Notes under the pieces: generated by a model
What the model saw: only the letters and a program-made list of their open reading frames with translations
What the model was told of the DNA's origin: nothing
The model's database searches: none
Assembly (NCBI GenBank): GCA_003663295.1
Contig: QMZS01000050.1
Span: 1-6,592, forward strand
From: Candidatus Aenigmatarchaeota archaeon
Lineage (GTDB): Archaea > Aenigmatarchaeota > Aenigmatarchaeia > QMZS01
Length of the DNA: 6,592 nt
Direction of reading: 5' to 3'
Shown: positions 1 through 4,700 of the stretch, one piece after another
Layout of the letters: each line of letters begins with the position of its first letter
Numbering within the stretch: the stretch's first letter is position 1
Translations under genes and position numbers: made by a program

Positions 1-252
1 CACATGCTGTCAATAATTTACGATTTGTCAAGAATTTTCGTGACTAAATTCGAATACCAAAGAGCCATCAACAATTTAAACTTGAGGATAACTGCATTGG
101 AAAAAGCAATTCAAATGATTAACAAAACGGCTTACTGTCAAGGAATGATAGACACCATGCTAAAATACAATCTAACATCGGTAAAATGCTTTAACACAAC
201 TTACTATAACATGGATGGAAAAGTAATAGGCATTACACCAGTTGCAGACTAA
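1..252 (+). CDS. C-terminal end of an exported or extracytoplasmic protein of unknown function (5'-truncated by window edge)
   Basis: The frame is open from base 1 (a His codon) through a Met codon at 4-6 to the TAA at 250-252, so this is most likely the tail of a longer gene, not an 82-residue protein. Numbering from that Met, residues 19-39 look helical and possibly coiled-coil (FEYQRAINNLNLRITALEKA). Three N-glycosylation sequons follow (N40-K-T, N56-L-T, N64-T-T), with two cysteines (C45, C62) flanking a short segment. Sequons plus a possible disulfide pair suggest an extracytoplasmic location; this is inference. Asn and Tyr codons are mostly AAC (5 of 7) and TAC (5 of 6), as in the CPBP gene for Asn and unlike most of the giant surface gene downstream. 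It ends 15 bp from the convergent metalloprotease gene. I do not recognise the family. The Met at 4 could be a true start only if the upstream sequence were noncoding. Confidence 0.6.
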   Translation, partial: HMLSIIYDLSRIFVTKFEYQRAINNLNLRITALEKAIQMINKTAYCQGMIDTMLKYNLTSVKCFNTTYYNMDGKVIGITPVAD

Positions 253-253
253 C

Positions 254-269
254 TTTTTACTATTTTTTT
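254..269 (+). terminator. Archaeal oligo-T terminator after the first gene
   Basis: Two T runs, five T at 254-258 and seven T at 263-269, directly follow the TAA stop at 250-252. No hairpin is present. Archaeal RNA polymerase stops at T-rich non-template tracts, so this fits a factor-independent terminator for the rightward gene. The second run overlaps the stop codon of the convergent leftward gene, whose own strand is A-rich here and gets no T tract from it. Confidence 0.6.
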
Positions 270-747
270 ATAACTTCTCCCAGTATCTAAATGTAATAAT
301 CCAGCTAATTATGTAAACCACCACACTTAAAACAAGCACCAAAAATCTTACTGGAAAAATTAGCAAAAATGGAATAATTTCAAAATCTTTTGCATAACTT
401 CCAAAAAACCAGCTCCACCCAATCATAAAAGTTAAATAACCACCTATATGAGAAGTGTAAGGTATGGCTAAAAATATTAAAGCAAGGGTTAATTCAGCTA
501 AAATTCCCGCCAAGTAGAAAATTACTAATTTATAACTTTCAATTTCTCTTCCAAAATAACATTCAACTTTCCCGCCAGTTCTTTCAGCTTCCAAATTCAA
601 AATCTTACCTCCAATTAAATTGCATGTAAAAGCATGACCAAATTCGTGAACTATAACTGTTAATCCTATTAGATAATCGAGTAAAACAAACACAACAAAA
701 ATGATAGCTGGTAATAAGATAACTTTTATTTTTTCTCCATAATCCAT
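268..747 (-). CDS. Small M50-like (site-2-protease-like) membrane zinc metalloprotease
   Basis: This encodes a 159-residue multi-pass membrane protein, counted from the ATG at 747. Residues 34-38 are HEFGH, an HExxH zinc site inside a hydrophobic segment, followed by AFTCNLIGGKI, the usual M50 arrangement. A Gly-Gly loop (ERTGGKVECYF) and a membrane span with AGILAEL follow, corresponding roughly to the AGPxxN stretch of M50 proteins. D121 in AKDFEIIPF is a candidate third metal ligand, but the classic NxxPxxxxDG motif is not recognisable. About four or five membrane spans are visible and there is no PDZ or CBS domain. Family knowledge suggests cleavage of membrane proteins within the bilayer; the substrate is unknown. 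A TTG at 771 would add eight residues, but the ATG at 747 sits about 27 bp from a TATA box and fits leaderless transcription better. It is divergent from the CPBP protease and convergent with the first gene. Confidence 0.75.
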   Translation of the reverse strand: MDYGEKIKVILLPAIIFVVFVLLDYLIGLTVIVHEFGHAFTCNLIGGKILNLEAERTGGKVECYFGREIESYKLVIFYLAGILAELTLALIFLAIPYTSHIGGYLTFMIGWSWFFGSYAKDFEIIPFLLIFPVRFLVLVLSVVVYIISWIITFRYWEKL

Positions 748-750
748 ATA

Positions 751-758
751 TTTATATT
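751..758 (+). promoter_or_regulatory. TATA box for the CPBP protease gene
   Basis: The sequence TTTATATT is centred 27.5 bp upstream of the ATG at 782, matching leaderless archaeal initiation. It is the same octamer, at the same distance, as the box serving the divergent gene. The two boxes form an inverted repeat with a 12-bp spacer (751-778), and the dyad axis coincides with the midpoint between the two start codons. Confidence 0.6.
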
Positions 759-770
759 TTAGATTTTTCA

Positions 771-778
771 AATATAAA
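771..778 (-). promoter_or_regulatory. TATA box for the M50-like protease gene
   Basis: Read leftward, this is TTTATATT. Its centre lies 27.5 bp upstream of the ATG at 747, the standard distance between an archaeal TATA box and the transcription start. The start codon would therefore lie at or very near the mRNA 5' end (leaderless). No Shine-Dalgarno sequence precedes the ATG. Confidence 0.6.
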
Positions 779-781
779 TTG

Positions 782-1546
782 ATGGAAGAGGGATTTCCAA
801 AATCGTTTTTAGCTGGAATCTTCCCTTTTATACTAACCTACGCAATTTTGCTAACTTCTGCAATGACCGGAACTTTCCCAAACGTTGTAATCTTCTATTT
901 CAGCATTTTTGTTTCTGTAATAATTTCTGCTGGATTAGTTGGCTTTAATAGGTTTTTTGACGCTTTGGGATTTGATGTTACTCAACCTGGGGAAACCATT
1001 TCAAAAGTTTGGTGGAGATATTTGATTTATATAGGCTTAGGCTTTGTAATTGGATATTTTTGCTATAGGATTCTTGCAAAAGGGTTGAACTTGGCAATAT
1101 TTCCTTTAGATTTTGCCCTTTCCCTTTCCTTGCAAACCATTCCTTTGTATCTTTCTGTTTTGAACTGGCTGATAGTTGCTTTGGGCGAGGAAATTTTAAG
1201 AACTTATGGAATGTTCACTTTTGGAAACTGGTTTGAATCTAAATTTAAGCTACATCCTCAAACCGCTTTAAGCTTGGGAATAATAGTTTCAAGCATTGCT
1301 TTCATTTTGTTGCACACGATTGCGTGGAGCACTTCCGCAAACTTAATGAATTATTTGGTTGGTGCTCTAATTTCAATTCTCTTCACTTCTGTTGGCTTTA
1401 TTTTGTATCATAAGCAAATATTTGGAAAATTGGCATTTTTAGAATTCTCAATAATTCCGGGAGTTGTTGCTCACTTCATTTTCGACACTATGGTTGATTT
1501 GCAAATGAGGGTTTTGCCACCTTTAATGTTTTTAGCTTTTATATAA
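782..1546 (+). CDS. CPBP/Abi-type (CAAX-protease-like) intramembrane metalloprotease
   Basis: This encodes a 254-residue polytopic membrane protein with roughly seven or eight hydrophobic spans. All three CPBP signature regions can be read, numbering from the ATG at 782: a Glu-Glu motif GEEILR (E136, E137, R140), FILLH (F174 to H178, motif FxxxH), and HFIFD (H231 to D235, motif HxxxN/D). In CPBP proteins these Glu and His residues form the active site in the membrane. Family roles include cleavage after prenylated CAAX cysteines in eukaryotes and bacteriocin maturation or self-immunity in bacteria; archaeal substrates are largely unknown. The first motif is EExxR, one residue shorter than the canonical EExxxR. 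ATG 782 is preferred over the adjacent TTG 779 because it is the stronger codon and is correctly spaced from the TATA box. The gene is divergent from an M50-like protease and is followed after 9 bp by a 44-residue membrane peptide. Confidence 0.8.
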   Translation: MEEGFPKSFLAGIFPFILTYAILLTSAMTGTFPNVVIFYFSIFVSVIISAGLVGFNRFFDALGFDVTQPGETISKVWWRYLIYIGLGFVIGYFCYRILAKGLNLAIFPLDFALSLSLQTIPLYLSVLNWLIVALGEEILRTYGMFTFGNWFESKFKLHPQTALSLGIIVSSIAFILLHTIAWSTSANLMNYLVGALISILFTSVGFILYHKQIFGKLAFLEFSIIPGVVAHFIFDTMVDLQMRVLPPLMFLAFI

Positions 1547-1555
1547 GGTTAAAGC

Positions 1556-1690
1556 ATGATTGAATATATAATATTGGCAGTAGCTTTTTTATTGTCTTTT
1601 TCCTCGTTTATTTATGTTAATAAAAAAGAATTTGACAAGGTTAGAAGGAAAGTTTTGAAAAAATTGAAGAAATTTAGTTGTTGCGGTTAA
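1556..1690 (+). CDS. 44-residue single-span membrane peptide with basic tail ending in SCCG
   Basis: A complete short frame runs from ATG 1556 to TAA 1688-1690. Residues 4-21 (YIILAVAFLLSFSSFIYV) form one membrane span. Residues 23-39 hold ten Lys/Arg and only two acids, with hydrophobic residues at F26, V29, V33, L37 and F40, as in a cationic amphipathic helix. The last four residues are Ser-Cys-Cys-Gly. By the positive-inside rule the tail should be cytoplasmic. The start lies 9 bp after the CPBP stop, so cotranscription is likely. AGGT at 1546-1549 is at best a weak ribosome binding site. The protein-like organisation (clean membrane span, then basic helix) and the tight intergenic fit argue for a real gene. 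I recognise no family. It could be an accessory subunit, a regulator or a substrate of the CPBP protease, but nothing in the sequence proves any of these. Confidence 0.6.
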   Translation: MIEYIILAVAFLLSFSSFIYVNKKEFDKVRRKVLKKLKKFSCCG

Positions 1691-1721
1691 ATTTTTTAGG
1701 TTAAAAATTAATAAATTAATT
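1688..1721 (+). promoter_or_regulatory. Putative promoter of the giant surface protein gene; also a T6 terminator candidate
   Basis: The 31-bp gap before ATG 1722 is almost entirely A/T. A TATA-like stretch (TAAATTTTTT, 1688-1697) is centred about 29 bp before the ATG, compatible with leaderless initiation. The same T6 run (1692-1697) could end transcription of the 44-residue peptide gene. Close to the ATG, ATTAAT occurs twice (1707-1712 and 1715-1720), separated by AA, a possible but unproven operator-like element. There is no Shine-Dalgarno sequence at proper spacing. The TATA match is weaker than that of the divergent protease promoter. Confidence 0.3.
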
Positions 1722-4700
1722 ATGAAAATCTGGATATTTTTGATAATTTTTATCTTTTTTTTATTTTTAATTCCTAAAGCTAGTGCTGAACAAACATGGT
1801 GGAACAGCAGTTGGTTATATAGGAAACCTATTAATATTACTGAACAATCTGGTAATACTTTAATCGAGTACCCATTTTTAATTACAATAAATACAGCATC
1901 CTTGATTTCTCAAGGTAAAATGAATTCTGATTGTAGCGATATTAGATTTACAGATGAAAACGATAATGAAATTCCCTATTGGATAGAAAGCGGTTGTAAT
2001 AGTGAAAACACAATAATTTGGATTAAAGTCCCTTCAATTCCAGCAAACAGTAATACAACAATATATGTATACTATGGTAATCCTAATGCTATTTCTGAAA
2101 GCAATTGGCGTAATATTTTTGAGGATTTAACAGGTACATGGTCATGGAATGGAACACATTTTGTAAGTACATATGCAGAAGAGCATAGATTAAAATTATT
2201 TAATTTATCAAACTTTGAGATTAGTTTTAATTGGAGTTATCTTGGATGTTCAGATATTCAATGTATATTTGCACATTTCTGGAAAGACAGTGATGGAGTT
2301 TGGGGAGGTTCTAATTACGTATCTTATTCAGTTGCTATTGAAGGTGATTGGAGTTTATGGAAAGATTCATTCGCAACTAGAATAGGTGGTTTTGCTGGTG
2401 GTTATCCTTGTGGAACAAAAAATGAATTATTTAAATTAAGAGAATATGGTTCTTATCATGTTCAATATGGTTCTTCAAAATGTTCAAATGGTTGTACATT
2501 AACAGATTCAACTTATAATGGAGTTTGGGGTTGGTTTGTCTTACGATTTTATGCTGTTTTAGGTAATGTCATAAAAGTTTCGGTAAAAGATATAAGATTA
2601 AAAGTTTTAGATTCGAATGGGAATGATGTGTCTCCAACCTATATAATAGGGAATGAAGAAACAACACCAATACCACAAATAAGAATTTACTCTCCTTTAA
2701 ATCAAACACATATTTATTTTGGAGAAAATTTTATTCAATTTAAATTTAAGGTATTTGATTTTGATGATGAAACGATTCATATAAAAACATGGCATGATAG
2801 TAATTTAATTTATGATAACGATAGCTATATTAATAATACTTTAATTACGTTATCTTTAATAAAAACTCATGGAACACACTATGTAAAAGTATGGGCTAAT
2901 GATAGTTCTGGCAACGAAGTTACAGAAACTGTTTATTATTCTAATGAAAATTTTAGTGATTGGCGATATAGAAGACCTATAATAATTACTGAACAAAGCG
3001 GAAATAATTTAACGAATTATCAGATAGCTATTAATATTTCTTATGATTCTGATATGAATAGTAATTTTTCCGATTTGAGGTTTACATGGTACAATAAAAC
3101 TTATGGGAATGAAATAAAAATTCCTTATTATATTGAAAATAAAGTAGATGAAAGTTGGGCTTATGTTTGGATTAAAGTCCCTTCAATTCCAGCAAACAGT
3201 AATACAACAATATATGTATACTATGGTAATCCTAATGCTATTTCTGAAAGCAATTCAAAAGAAGTTTTTGATATATGGGATAATTTTTCAGTTGATACAA
3301 TTGGAAGTGATTGGATAAGTATAGGTTCTGGAAGTTGGGTTATTGAAGATGGGATTCTAAAAGGAGGAACTTTTAAAAATACTAGACAAAAAATAAAGTA
3401 TATTAAAAAAACATTTTCAACAACTTCAGGCTATTATTTTGAATCAAGATTCCAACATTCAAATTATACATCATTAAATGATGTTTTATATGCAACATTT
3501 TATTCTCCAGATAACATATCCAACTATTTAGTTTATTACCATTGGAAGAACGCTGACCCTAGCTATTTAGGAAGGGGAGGAAACCCAGTAATTAATTGTG
3601 GGGAAGGTTCAAATCTAAATGGTCAAACATGGTATAGATTTAAGGTATATACATGGGGAACTAATTATAAAATAGAAGTCTATGATGATAATTGGAATCT
3701 TTTATGTTCTTCCCAAGATTCTTCTCAAACTCATTCAACAGGAACTCTTTATTTTGGTTTTGGTGGTTATGGAACTGACCCATGGTTCGACTACATAATT
3801 GTTAGAAAATACACATATCCAGAACCAACCTATTCAATCGAAGGCGAAGAAATAATAATACTTTCATGTCATGAATTAAATAATTCAAATGTGAATTATT
3901 ATTTGTTTCAAGACATTACAACTTCAATAACTCAAGGAAATTGTATAAACATTACAGCTGAAAATATTACGCTAGATTGTCAGGGTCATTGGATTAATAG
4001 GACTGGTAGTTTTTCTATTAGTCCAAGAGGTATTATGAGTTATAATAATAGTGTAACTATTACGAATTGTAAATTAAGTAATTGGGGAATTGGAATTGGA
4101 TTAGGAACGGCTGGAATTTCAATAACAGAAAATACTATTAGAAATTCAAGCGTTTACAATTCTTATATTGGAATATATGCAACGTATACATCCACATCAA
4201 CTATAGAAAATGTAACAGTCAAAAACAACACTTATGGAATTTATCCTTATTCAAACACTGAAAATATAACTTTAAAAGATTCAAGGATTGAAAGCAATGA
4301 TTACGGTTTGTTTGTTTATTGGTTCGATTGGGGAGAAATACCAAATATAATAGTTTACAACAATATTTTCAATAATAGTGAAAACTTTTATATATACCAA
4401 ATAGCTGGTACTTCCTATTTTAATGTAACTAAACAACCTGGTACAAACATTTGGAATTCTTCTTTAGGTTATATAGGTGGTAATTATTGGGCAAAACCAG
4501 ATGGAACTGGTTACTCTGAAAGCTGGAATTGTAAAGATTTTGATTTTGATGGTTTTTGTGATTCTCCATACCAGGTAATTTCTGGATATTATGATTATTT
4601 ACCTATTGCAAAAGCAGTAGGTTTTAACTATTATAGAATAATAAAAGGAGAAAGTGCATATATACCAAAAAAATGCAGAGATTGGGGTATAAGTGGAATT

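Noticed and set aside
769..771. TTG at 769-771 (-) as the start of the M50-like protease
   Set aside because: It would add eight polar residues without a ribosome binding site, and it lies inside the gene's own TATA box. ATG 747 has ideal promoter spacing.
779..781. TTG at 779 as the start of the CPBP protease
   Set aside because: It is directly followed by ATG 782, which is the stronger start codon and fits the TATA distance and the dyad symmetry.
1537..1546. TTTTATATAA at the end of the CPBP gene as a promoter for the 44-residue peptide
   Set aside because: It is a good TATA match, but a start about 27 bp downstream would fall near 1568, after the ATG at 1556, so it cannot serve this frame.
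1546..1705. AGGTTAAA before both the small peptide gene (1546-1553) and the giant gene (1698-1705) as a shared regulatory element
   Set aside because: Only two copies of an AT-rich octamer, at different distances from their start codons (3 bp and 17 bp). Chance occurrence is likely.
2017..3255. The 90-bp repeats as a CRISPR or insertion-sequence remnant
   Set aside because: Only two copies, far apart, in frame within one protein domain, with no terminal inverted repeats, target duplication or transposase.
4536..4562. DxDxDGxxD loop as a dockerin domain (cellulosome-type)
   Set aside because: A dockerin needs two such loops with paired helices. This single loop sits at the usual end of a NosD-type beta-helix.
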